Of a stretch of 64,000 bases of DNA, positions 7,805 to 15,851 are shown one piece after another. The translations under genes and the position numbers were made by a program. The stretch is from assembly GCF_009467805.1 (NCBI RefSeq), contig NZ_WIAY01000008.1, positions 70,629 to 134,628 of the forward strand, given 5' to 3'. Positions within the stretch are counted from its first letter, which is position 1. Each line of letters opens with the position of its first letter. The notes beneath the pieces were generated by a model, which ran no database searches, had not been told where the DNA came from, and worked only from the letters and a program-made list of their open reading frames with translations. This DNA comes from Stenotrophomonas nematodicola (lineage in GTDB: Bacteria > Pseudomonadota > Gammaproteobacteria > Xanthomonadales > Xanthomonadaceae).

Positions 7805-8962
7805 ATGAAATACCTCTCGCTGGTGTGGGCCCAGCTGTTCCGCAGCAAGACCCGCACCCTGCTGACGCTGCTGTCGGTCGTGGCCGCTTTCCTGCTGTTC
7901 GGCATGCTCGACTCGGTACGCGTGGCGTTCACCTCCGGCGGCAGCGTCGAAGGCGTCAACCGCCTGGTGGTGACTTCGCGCCTGTCGATCACCCAATCGC
8001 TGCCGATCCGCCTGGACCCGCAGATCCGCCAGGTCGACGGCGTGCGCGACGTGACCTCGGCCATGTGGTTCGGCGGCATCTACCGGGACCCGAAGAACTT
8101 CTTCGCCAATTTCTCGGTGGCGCCCAACTACTTCGACGTCTACCGGGAACTGCAGTTGCCGCCGGCCCAGCTCAAGGCCTTCCAGGACACCCGCACCGGC
8201 GCGGTGGTGGGTGAGAGCCTGGCCAAGGAGTTCGGCTGGAAGATCGGCGACACCATTCCGCTGCAGGCCACGATCTTCCCGCGGGGGGGCAGCAACGACT
8301 GGCCGCTGCAGCTGGTCGGCATCTACCGCTCCAAGGACCGGGCGCTGGCGGCCAACGAGGAACGCCAGTTGATGATGAACTGGAAGTACTTCGACGAATC
8401 CAACGACTACATCAAGAACCAGGTGAGCTGGTACACGGTGACGCTGGACAACCCCGACCACGCCTCACGGGTGGCACAGGCCATCGACGCGATCTCGGCC
8501 AACTCCGACCACGAAACCAAGTCGCAGACCGAATCGGCGTTCCAGCAGGCCTTCGTCAAGCAGTTCGCCGACATCGGCATGATCGTCACCTCGATCATGG
8601 GCGCGGTGTTCTTCACCCTGCTGCTGCTCACCGGCAACACGATGGCGCAGGCGGTGCGCGAGCGCATCCCCGAACTGGCCACGCTCAAGACCCTGGGCTT
8701 CCAGGATGCGACCGTGCTGGTGCTGGTGATGGTCGAGGCGGTCCTGCTGATCGGACTGGGCGGTGCGATCGGGATGGGACTGGCCGCCCTCGTGCTGCCG
8801 ATCCTCGCACCGATGACGATGGGCCTGCTGCCACCGCAGGTACCGCTGCAGACCTGGCTCATGGGCATCGGCCTGATCCTGGTCATCGGCGTGGTGGTGG
8901 GCCTGCTGCCGGCGCTGCGCGCCAAGCGGCTGAAGATCGTCGACGCATTGGCCGGGCGCTGA
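7805..8962 (+). CDS. FtsX-like ABC transporter permease (first of pair)
   Basis: A 385-residue permease with a helix at residues 14-36, a large periplasmic domain (about residues 37-265) and three helices in the C-terminal FtsX domain (IGMIVTSIMGAVFFTLLLLTGN, VLVLVMVEAVLLIGLGGAIG, LMGIGLILVIGVVVGLLPALRA). The C-terminal motif LPALRAKRLKIVDAL is typical of MacB-type permeases. In MacB the ATPase and permease are fused; here they are split and the permease is duplicated with the next gene, so the complex is probably a heterodimer. Confidence 0.9.
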   Translation: MKYLSLVWAQLFRSKTRTLLTLLSVVAAFLLFGMLDSVRVAFTSGGSVEGVNRLVVTSRLSITQSLPIRLDPQIRQVDGVRDVTSAMWFGGIYRDPKNFFANFSVAPNYFDVYRELQLPPAQLKAFQDTRTGAVVGESLAKEFGWKIGDTIPLQATIFPRGGSNDWPLQLVGIYRSKDRALAANEERQLMMNWKYFDESNDYIKNQVSWYTVTLDNPDHASRVAQAIDAISANSDHETKSQTESAFQQAFVKQFADIGMIVTSIMGAVFFTLLLLTGNTMAQAVRERIPELATLKTLGFQDATVLVLVMVEAVLLIGLGGAIGMGLAALVLPILAPMTMGLLPPQVPLQTWLMGIGLILVIGVVVGLLPALRAKRLKIVDALAGR

Positions 8963-8977
8963 GCCCAGGAGAACGAC

Positions 8978-10288
8978 ATGAAGAAGCATTGGATGGGAAA
9001 CGCACTGTCGATTCTGCTGCTGGGCGTGGGCCTGGCGGTCTGGGTCGCGCTGCCGTGGTTCGGCGTGCTTGTCGTCGCCGTGGCGATCGCGCTGTGGCTG
9101 GCGGTCACCCGCAGCGGGCGGCTGGCCCTGGCGGCCACCCGCATCGGCATCGCCAGCCTGCCGCAGCGGTGGGGCGCCTCCTCGGTGATCGTGGTCGGCA
9201 TCGCCGGCGTGGTCGGCGTGCTGGTGGCCATGCTGGCGATGGGCGAAGGTTTCCAGGCCACGCTCAACAGCACCGGCGATGACAGCACCGCCATCGTGCT
9301 GCGAGGCGGCTCGCAGGCCGAGACCAACTCGGTCATCACCCGCGACCAGGTGCCGTTGCTGTCCACGCTGCCGGGCGTGGCCAAGGACGCGCAGGGACGC
9401 GCGCTGATCTCGCCGGAGCTGTCGCAGGTGGTCAACGTGGCCTCCCGGGCCGACGGCACCGACGTGAACGCGCAGTTCCGTGGTGTCGGCGAGATGGCGT
9501 GGGCGGTACACGACAAGATGAAGATCATCGAAGGTCGCCGTTTCAACACCGGTCTGCGCGAGATCGTGGTCGGCAAGGGCGCACAGGCGCAGTTCCAGGG
9601 GCTGGAGATTGGCAGGACGCTGATGCTGGGCAACCAGGCCTGGACGGTGGTGGGCGTGTTCGCCTCCGGCGACGCGCACGAGTCGGAACTGTGGACCGAC
9701 GCGGAGACCCTGGCCGCGACCTACCAGCGCAGCGCCTGGCAGTCGATCAGCGTACGCACCGAGGGCAAGGCCGGTTTCGAGCAGTTCAAGGCGGCGGTCG
9801 CCGGCGACCCCCGCCTCAAGCTCGATGTTGAAACCACCCGCGCTTACTACGCCAAGCAGGGCGGTGGCCTCAGCACGTTGATCAGCGTGCTCGGCACCGT
9901 GATCGGCGCGATCATGGCGATCGGCGCGGTGTTCGGCGCGCTCAACACCATGTATGCCGCCGTGGCTACCCGGGCCCGCGAGATCGCCACGATGCGCGCG
10001 ATCGGCTTCCGCGGCCTGCCGGTGGTCACCGCCGTGATGCTGGAGACCATGCTGCTCGCCCTCCTCGGCGGTCTGCTGGGCGGCGCGGTGGCCTGGGCGA
10101 TCTTCAACGGCTACAGCGTGTCCACCATCGGCAGCAACTTCAGCCAGGTGGTGTTCCAGTTCAAGGTCTCGCCGGAGCTGCTGTGGAGCGGTTTGAAGTG
10201 GGCGCTCGGCATCGGCCTGGTCGGTGGACTGTTCCCGGCACTGCGTGCCGCACGCCTGCCGATCACCACCGCCCTGCGCGACGGTTGA
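8978..10288 (+). CDS. FtsX-like ABC transporter permease (second of pair)
   Basis: A 436-residue permease. The N-terminus has two close hydrophobic segments, then a MacB_PCD-like periplasmic domain and a C-terminal FtsX domain (ISVLGTVIGAIMAIGAVFGALNTMYAAVATRAREIATMRAIGF, then LPVVTAVMLETMLLALLGGLLGG and a final helix ending LFPALRAARLPITTALRDG). It follows the first permease by 15 bp with an AGGAG ribosome site. It completes an adaptor/ATPase/permease/permease operon that ends at a strong terminator. Confidence 0.9.
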   Translation: MKKHWMGNALSILLLGVGLAVWVALPWFGVLVVAVAIALWLAVTRSGRLALAATRIGIASLPQRWGASSVIVVGIAGVVGVLVAMLAMGEGFQATLNSTGDDSTAIVLRGGSQAETNSVITRDQVPLLSTLPGVAKDAQGRALISPELSQVVNVASRADGTDVNAQFRGVGEMAWAVHDKMKIIEGRRFNTGLREIVVGKGAQAQFQGLEIGRTLMLGNQAWTVVGVFASGDAHESELWTDAETLAATYQRSAWQSISVRTEGKAGFEQFKAAVAGDPRLKLDVETTRAYYAKQGGGLSTLISVLGTVIGAIMAIGAVFGALNTMYAAVATRAREIATMRAIGFRGLPVVTAVMLETMLLALLGGLLGGAVAWAIFNGYSVSTIGSNFSQVVFQFKVSPELLWSGLKWALGIGLVGGLFPALRAARLPITTALRDG

Positions 10289-10341
10289 CGCACTGGCAAT
10301 GAACACGCGTGCGCAGGCGCGCGCACGGGATAGCAATGAGG

Positions 10342-10375
10342 GAACCGCATGCGCAAGCGTGCGGTTCTTTTTTTT
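10342..10375 (+). terminator. Rho-independent terminator with GCAA tetraloop
   Basis: An 11-bp stem, GAACCGCATGC paired with GCGTGCGGTTC (one G-U), closes on a GCAA tetraloop and is followed directly by eight T residues. It lies 54 bp after the second permease gene. Confidence 0.93.
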
Positions 10376-10536
10376 GGCTTGTGTTCATTGCGCGTTTAGT
10401 TGCGCCGCACAGTGCGCGATACCGCTTGTTTTTCGAGGTGCGGCGCAGTGTCGCAGGCATTCAAGATGCGCCGGCCGTCGCCGCTATGGATGCGTCCACG
10501 TGTCGTGGCGGCGTGCGTGCGCATGCGCGATGCGTG

Positions 10537-10618
10537 CAGATGAAAAAGGTTTCGTCTGAATGCGCGGATTTGTCAGCGCGTGTTCATTTAAGGCCTTTTT
10601 CATGCTTTCAGATGAAAG
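10537..10618. promoter_or_regulatory. Paired CAGATGAAA motifs upstream of TonB receptor
   Basis: CAGATGAAA occurs at 10537-10545, where it pairs with TTTCGTCTG at 10550-10558 (one wobble, AAGG loop), and again at 10609-10617 inside the near-palindrome CTTTCA-GA-TGAAAG (10605-10618). The two copies are 72 bp apart in an AT-rich stretch just upstream of the receptor gene. They look like operator sites for an unidentified regulator; this is inference. Confidence 0.4.
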
Positions 10619-10720
10619 TAAAAATTTTGAAAAGTCATTAGAATCCCGCCCCCCACGTCGTGGTGTTGTGCCCACGCCGCCCCCAGGGCGAACGATTTTT
10701 TTGAGAAAGAGAACGCACGG

Positions 10721-13570
10721 ATGTATTTGAAGACCAATCCGCTGCGCAACGCGATCGCCATCGCGCTTGTCGCCAGCTGCAGTGCCCCCGCCTTCGCACA
10801 GAATGCCGCGGACGGCACCACCAACCTCGACCGCATTGAAATCACCGGTTCGCGCATCCGCCAGGCCAGCGTCGAAACCGCGCAGCCGGTCGTGGCGCTG
10901 AACCGCGCCGAGATCGAGAAGAAGGGCTACGTCAACGTTGCCGACATCCTGCAGGACGTCACCGCCGCCGGTTCGCCGAGCATGAGCCGTGCGTCTTCGC
11001 TGACCTCCTCGCGCGACTTCGGCGGCATGTACGTCAGCCTGCGCAACCTGGGGCCGGAACGCAGCCTGGTGCTGATCGATGGCCGCCGCATGGGCGTCAG
11101 CGCCGGCGGTTACTCCGACCTGGCCTCCATCCCGTCCTCGATCGTGGACCGTGTTGAAGTGCTGACCGACGGCGCCTCGGCGCTGTACGGCTCGGATGCC
11201 ATCGCCGGTGTGGTCAACATCATCACCCGCAGGAACTTCGACGGCGCTGAAGTCAATGCCTACGTCGGCCAGTACGGCCAGGGCGACGGTCAGAAGACCT
11301 CCTACAGCGCGACCTTCGGCAAGACCTTCGATCGCGGCTGGTTCACCGTGGGCGGCGAGTACACCGACGAAGATCCGGTGCTGGGCAGCGCGCGTGAGTT
11401 CACTGCCTACCCGAACGGCCCGGCACACCCGACCGACGGCCTGAGCGGCATCACCGAGTGGGGCTACGCCACCGTCGGCGGCACCAACATCAGCGTCGGC
11501 CCGGGCGGCGATCCGTCGCAGCCGGGCAACTTCAAGCCGGTCGACAAGGCCAACGACAGCAACGCCAAGAGCAACATGAGCCTGCTCACCGGCCTGCAGC
11601 GCAAGTCGGTGTTTGCCAACGGCGGTTTCTCCATCACCGACAACCTGCGCCTCGTCGCCGATGCGCTGTACAGCGAGCGTGAGTCGACCAAGCAGCTGGC
11701 CGGCTACCCGTACTCGGTCTCGGCCGCACAGGCCCGCAACGGCACCCGTGCCGCCCTGTCCAAGGACAGCGCGTTCAACCATTGGGGCCAGGACGTGCTG
11801 TTCGCGCACCGCACCGAGGAAATGCCGCGCGGCACCGAGAACAACCTGACCACCAAGCGTGCCAGCCTGGGTCTGGAAGGCAGCTTCGAAACCGGTTCGC
11901 GTTACTGGGACTGGAACGTCAGCTACATGTACAACCGCAATGAAGGCGAGCGCATCGGCACGGGCAGCATGTACCAGCCGAACGTGAACCTGGCCGTCGG
12001 CCCGTCGTTCATCGACAGCCAGGGCGTGGCGCACTGCGGCACCGTCGGCAATGTGATCGCCGGCTGCACCCCGTGGAACCCGTTGGCGCCGATGGGCTCC
12101 AACAGCGCCGGTTCGCTGAGCCGCCAGGAAGTGCAGGATTTCCTGTTCACCCGTTTCGTCGACAAGATGCAGAGCACCACCAAGGTGGCCAGCGCGAACA
12201 TCTCCGGTTCGCTGTTCTCGCTGCCGGCCGGTGACATCATGGGTGCGATGGGCGTCGAGCACCGCAGCGAAGAGGCCAGCTACACCCCGGACCAGATGGT
12301 GCAGAACGGCCGGATTGCCGGTACCAGTGGCAAGCCGACCCGCGGCGACTACTCGCTCAACGAGGTGTACCTGGAGTTCCAGGTGCCGCTGCTGGCCGAC
12401 ATGGCCTTTGCCCGCGAACTGTCGCTGGACCTGGCCGGTCGCTACTCGGACTACAACAACTTCGGTGCCACCACCAACAGCAAGTTCGGCCTGAAGTGGA
12501 AGCCGATCGACAGCCTGCTGGTACGCGCCACCTACGGCACCGGGTTCCGCGCGCCGACCGTGGATGACCTCTACGGCGGCACCGTCACCACGCGCGATTC
12601 GTTCACCGATCCGTGCGACACGCTGTTCGGTGCGGCCGCCAAGAGCCCCGACGTCGCTGCGCGCTGCGCGGTCAACGTGCCGGCGAACTTCCGCCAGCAG
12701 AGCGCCGACGGCAGCAATGCGATGGTGCCGGGCCAGCAGGCGACCACCGATTTCAACTCGGGTTCCAACCCGGCGCTGAAGCCGGAAACCGCCAAGACCT
12801 GGACCGTTGGCGTTGTGTACAGCCCGGAATTCGTCTCCGGCCTGGACCTGAGCCTGGACTGGTGGAAGATCCGCATCAACAACGTGATCGTGGGTGAGTC
12901 GGCAACGGACATCCTCAACCAGTGCTACATCCAGGGCAACCAGTCCGCATGCGGCCGCTTCACCCGCTCCACCTCTGGCAAGAACATCGGCCAGGTGACC
13001 GCACTGGACCGCACCCTGAACAACGCCGGTTTCCAGGAAACCGCCGGCTATGACCTCAGCGTGCGCTACCGCCTGCCGGAACTGGCGATCGGCAAGTTCG
13101 CGATCTCCTGGAACACCACCTATGTGGATTACCTGGAGCGCAAGAGCGACAACATCGACACCACGCCGGTCGAGCAGTTCACCGGCTGGGGCGGCAACTT
13201 CCGCGTCCGTTCCAACCTCAACGTGGACTGGACCTACGGCAACCTGGGCATCGGCTGGACCGCGCGCTACTACTCCAGCATGAAGGAGAAGTGCTCGTAC
13301 GACCTGACCGGCGGCCCCGAATGCAACCTGCCGGACTTCAACTCGGTCTATACCGACGCGCAGCCGAGCAACAAGGTGGGCTCCAACACCTTCCACGACC
13401 TGCAGGTGCGTTACGTGCTGCCGTGGAACGGCACCGTGTCGATGGGCGTGAACAATGTGTTCAACCATCAGGGTCCGATCATGTACAGCCAGCCGAACAG
13501 CAGCTTCACCTACTACGGTGGCTTCGACATCGGCCGCTTCATGTACATGAAGTACCAGCAGCGTTTCTGA
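10721..13570 (+). CDS. TonB-dependent outer-membrane receptor
   Basis: A 949-residue protein. A signal peptide (MYLKTNPLRNAIAIALVASCSAPAFAQ) is followed by an LDRIEITGSRI segment, the plug domain (ADILQDVTAAG, LRNLGPERSLVLIDGRRMG, RVEVLTDGASALYGSDAIAGVVNIITRR) and a long beta-barrel that ends with aromatic F after YMKYQQR. The family has many members in Xanthomonadaceae, importing siderophores, vitamins, carbohydrates or peptides; the substrate cannot be read here. It is monocistronic, with its own terminator. A 14-bp tandem duplication covers its last codons and stop. Confidence 0.93.
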   Translation: MYLKTNPLRNAIAIALVASCSAPAFAQNAADGTTNLDRIEITGSRIRQASVETAQPVVALNRAEIEKKGYVNVADILQDVTAAGSPSMSRASSLTSSRDFGGMYVSLRNLGPERSLVLIDGRRMGVSAGGYSDLASIPSSIVDRVEVLTDGASALYGSDAIAGVVNIITRRNFDGAEVNAYVGQYGQGDGQKTSYSATFGKTFDRGWFTVGGEYTDEDPVLGSAREFTAYPNGPAHPTDGLSGITEWGYATVGGTNISVGPGGDPSQPGNFKPVDKANDSNAKSNMSLLTGLQRKSVFANGGFSITDNLRLVADALYSERESTKQLAGYPYSVSAAQARNGTRAALSKDSAFNHWGQDVLFAHRTEEMPRGTENNLTTKRASLGLEGSFETGSRYWDWNVSYMYNRNEGERIGTGSMYQPNVNLAVGPSFIDSQGVAHCGTVGNVIAGCTPWNPLAPMGSNSAGSLSRQEVQDFLFTRFVDKMQSTTKVASANISGSLFSLPAGDIMGAMGVEHRSEEASYTPDQMVQNGRIAGTSGKPTRGDYSLNEVYLEFQVPLLADMAFARELSLDLAGRYSDYNNFGATTNSKFGLKWKPIDSLLVRATYGTGFRAPTVDDLYGGTVTTRDSFTDPCDTLFGAAAKSPDVAARCAVNVPANFRQQSADGSNAMVPGQQATTDFNSGSNPALKPETAKTWTVGVVYSPEFVSGLDLSLDWWKIRINNVIVGESATDILNQCYIQGNQSACGRFTRSTSGKNIGQVTALDRTLNNAGFQETAGYDLSVRYRLPELAIGKFAISWNTTYVDYLERKSDNIDTTPVEQFTGWGGNFRVRSNLNVDWTYGNLGIGWTARYYSSMKEKCSYDLTGGPECNLPDFNSVYTDAQPSNKVGSNTFHDLQVRYVLPWNGTVSMGVNNVFNHQGPIMYSQPNSSFTYYGGFDIGRFMYMKYQQRF

Positions 13571-13586
13571 TCCAGCGTTTCTGATC
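13559..13586 (+). repeat. 14-bp perfect tandem duplication over a stop codon
   Basis: CAGCGTTTCTGATC occurs twice in immediate succession at 13559-13572 and 13573-13586. The first copy holds the end of the receptor reading frame (QRF then TGA); the second is non-coding. This looks like a slippage event that did not alter the protein. Confidence 0.9.
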
Positions 13587-13624
13587 CACGGCTTACTCTC
13601 TCCAAGCCGTTGATGGAAGTAAGG

Positions 13625-13652
13625 CGGCGCCCTCGGGCGCCGTCTTTTTTTT
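13625..13652 (+). terminator. Terminator of the TonB-receptor gene
   Basis: The stem CGGCGCC/GGCGCCG closes on CTCG and is followed by TC and eight T residues, about 55 bp after the stop codon. Confidence 0.92.
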
Positions 13653-13664
13653 GCGCATCGCCTG

Positions 13665-13826
13665 GTAGAGTCGACCGTTGGTCGGCTGGCCGCGCGCGGC
13701 GCGGCAATGGTCGTTGCCGGCATTGCGCCGACGGCAGCCGGGTGGAACCCGGCTCTACGGGGGCGGGCGCGGCGATGATCGTGGACGGCGTTGCGCCTGC
13801 GGCAGCCGGGTAGAACCCGGCTCTAC
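13665..13826. repeat. Cluster of three SMAG-type REP elements
   Basis: The first element is plus-oriented: GTAG at 13665-13668, then AGTCGACC-GTT-GGTCGGCT. Two further elements, minus-oriented and ending in CTAC, occupy 13736-13758 (AGCCGGGT-GGA-ACCCGGCT) and 13804-13826 (AGCCGGGT-AGA-ACCCGGCT). The last two sit inside an imperfect 68-bp direct repeat. The core of the third equals the core of the repeat at the left edge of the window. They fill the space between the receptor terminator and rarD. Confidence 0.88.
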
Positions 13827-13851
13827 GGGGGTGCGGCGCGGCATTCTGGCG

Positions 13852-14760
13852 TCAGGCGGCCCTGCGTGACCGCCACACGCTGTCGCCGATGAACAGCGCC
13901 AGCCCCGTCCAGATCGCGGCGAAGCCGATCGCCTTGGCGGTGTCGAACGGTTCGCGGAAGAAAAACACGCCCAGCAGCAGGCCCAGGCTCGGTGCGATGT
14001 ACTGCAGGATGCCGACCAGCGACAACGGAATGCGTTTGACTCCGTAGGCGAAACCGATCAGCGGCAGGGCCGTGACCGCGCCGCCCAGGATCAGCAGCGC
14101 ATCGTTCTGCCAGCCCCATCCCCCGAAGAAGCCGCCGCCGTGCCCGTTCTCGCTCCACAGCGCGAAGCCGATGGCCGGCAGGAACAGGTACAGGCTTTCC
14201 ACGCCCAGGCCCGCCACCGGGTCGACCGAGATCAGCTTGCGCAGCAGGCCGTACAGCCCGAACGAACAGGCCAGCCCCAGCGCGATCCACGGCGGCGTTC
14301 CCGCGTCGAGGGTCAGCCAGGCCACGCCCAGCCCGGCGCAGCCCACTGCCAGCCACTGAAGCCGGCGCAGGCGCTCCTTGAGCACCACCACGCCCAGCAG
14401 CACGCTGACCAGGGGATTGATGAAGTAGCCGAGACTGGTTTCGATCACATGCCCGGCGTTGATCGCCCAGATGTACAGGCCCCAGTTGAACGCGATCGCC
14501 AGGCTGCTCAGCGCCAGTGTCGGCAATGCCCGCTTCTGCGCGGCGATCGCCTTCCACCAGCCGGTGCCCCCGCTCAGCAGCAGCCAGGCCACCACCAGCA
14601 CCGTGCTCCAGATGATGCGGTGGGCGATGATCTGCTGCGACGGCACCGCCTTGAGCAGGTGCCAGTAGACCGGTACCAGCCCCCACAGGGTGAAGGTGAA
14701 CGCGGTGATTGCCAGTCCGCGACGTTGTTCCTGCAGGCTGTGCTGCGGCGACAGGCTCAT
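13852..14760 (-). CDS. rarD: RarD-type EamA transporter
   Basis: A 302-residue ten-helix membrane protein of the drug/metabolite transporter superfamily. The start MSLSPQHSLQEQRRGLAITAFTFTLWGLVPVYWHLL and the segments QIIAHRIIWS, NWGLYIWAINAGHVIETSLGYFINPLVSVLLG and LQYIAPSLGLLLGV are hallmarks of RarD. E. coli RarD was named from chloramphenicol sensitivity but its physiological substrate is unclear. It overlaps the preceding EamA gene by ATGA, so the two are one transcription unit. Confidence 0.9.
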   Translation of the reverse strand: MSLSPQHSLQEQRRGLAITAFTFTLWGLVPVYWHLLKAVPSQQIIAHRIIWSTVLVVAWLLLSGGTGWWKAIAAQKRALPTLALSSLAIAFNWGLYIWAINAGHVIETSLGYFINPLVSVLLGVVVLKERLRRLQWLAVGCAGLGVAWLTLDAGTPPWIALGLACSFGLYGLLRKLISVDPVAGLGVESLYLFLPAIGFALWSENGHGGGFFGGWGWQNDALLILGGAVTALPLIGFAYGVKRIPLSLVGILQYIAPSLGLLLGVFFFREPFDTAKAIGFAAIWTGLALFIGDSVWRSRRAA

Positions 14761-15656
14761 TTCGCACGCGTCCGGGCGAGGGTCAACACCACCACGCCGG
14801 CCAGGATCACCGCCATCGCCAGCAGGTCGTGGCTGCCGAAATGCTCATTGCCGATGATCACGCCCAGGATCACCGCGATCACCGGATTGACGTAGGCATA
14901 GCTGGCCACCAGGGCCGGGCGCACGTTGTGCAGCAGCCACACGTACGCGGTGAACGCCACGATCGAGCCGAACACGCACAGGTAGGCCACCGCCGCCAGA
15001 CCACTGAGGGAGGGCCAGGTGGTGGGACGCTCACCGGTTGCCAGGCCCAGCGCCACCAGCATCACGCCACCGCAGAGCATCTGCCCGGCGGCGGTCATGA
15101 ACGGGCTGGGCAGGTCCAGCCCGCGCGCCCAGATCGATCCGAATGCCCAGCCGATCGGGGCAACCAGCAGCAGGATCAGTCCCTGCGGCGAGGCGGTCAG
15201 GCTGCTGCCCGCGTTGAGCCAGACCACGCCGAGAAAGCCGATCGCGATGCCCAGCCATTCGCCGCGGCTGGCATGCTGGCCGCGCATGGCGGCGAACAGC
15301 GCCATCCACAACGGCACCGATGCCACCGCAGTGGCGGCCAGACCCGAGGACACCGTGCGCTCGGCGAGCACCACCATGCCGTTGCCCAGCACCAGCATGG
15401 TCAGCCCCATGATCCCGAGATTGCGCCACTGCCGCCGGGTCGGTGCCGGCATGCCACGCCAGCGCAGCACCGCGTACATCAGCGAGCCGGCGATGATGAA
15501 GCGCGCGCCGGACACCGTCGTCAGCGGCAGCGCGCCGCCCTCCAGCGCCAGCCGGATACCGAGATAGGTGGACCCCCAGACCACGTAAACCAGCAACAAG
15601 GCGAGTACGACAAGGCCGCTCCGGGGAGCAGCCGCTGCAGGTTCAGGTGAAGACAT
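14757..15656 (-). CDS. yedA: YedA-like EamA-family exporter
   Basis: A 299-residue protein with two EamA repeats and about ten helices. VYVVWGSTYLGIRLALEG, GNGMVVLAERTVSSGLAATAVASVPLWMALFA and AYVNPVIAVILGVIIGNE match YedA-like members of the superfamily. It probably exports an amino acid or related metabolite. It is the first gene of the two-gene operon with rarD. Confidence 0.85.
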   Translation of the reverse strand: MSSPEPAAAAPRSGLVVLALLLVYVVWGSTYLGIRLALEGGALPLTTVSGARFIIAGSLMYAVLRWRGMPAPTRRQWRNLGIMGLTMLVLGNGMVVLAERTVSSGLAATAVASVPLWMALFAAMRGQHASRGEWLGIAIGFLGVVWLNAGSSLTASPQGLILLLVAPIGWAFGSIWARGLDLPSPFMTAAGQMLCGGVMLVALGLATGERPTTWPSLSGLAAVAYLCVFGSIVAFTAYVWLLHNVRPALVASYAYVNPVIAVILGVIIGNEHFGSHDLLAMAVILAGVVVLTLARTRAK

Positions 15657-15851
15657 GGCACACCACCATCCGGGGGAGTGGGAATTCTAGGGCACCGCGC
15701 TGCCGGCAATCACCCCGGGAAACGGCATGCTGTATCCGTTGCAGGGCATCTGCCGCTGCCGCGCGGGCACCTGTCGTTGACGTGCGATAAGGTAACAAGG
15801 AGCTGCCGCCCGGTCAGTTCGACCGTTTTCCAGCCAGGACCCCTACCCTGC

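Larger units (their letters stand above)
10289..10720. other. 432-bp gene-free region: terminator, then AT-rich promoter region
   Basis: The left part holds the operon terminator at 10342-10375. The middle part (about 10376-10535) is unremarkable. The right part (10537-10670) is distinctly AT-rich for this genome, contains two copies of CAGATGAAA, and leads to the TonB-receptor start at 10721 with a GAGAAAGAGA purine tract as ribosome site. I see no convincing small gene here. Confidence 0.6.

Noticed and set aside
10224..10641. Two overlapping frames of about 110 codons in the region before the TonB receptor
   Set aside because: They span the permease 3' end, a strong terminator and the AT-rich promoter region, are Cys/Arg-rich and lack plausible ribosome sites.
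10484..13723. 1079-codon open frame antisense to the TonB receptor
   Set aside because: It is a shadow of high-GC coding: the opposite strand has a full receptor with signal peptide and C-terminal aromatic residue, and the antisense product is rich in Val/Ala/Gly/Arg without motifs.
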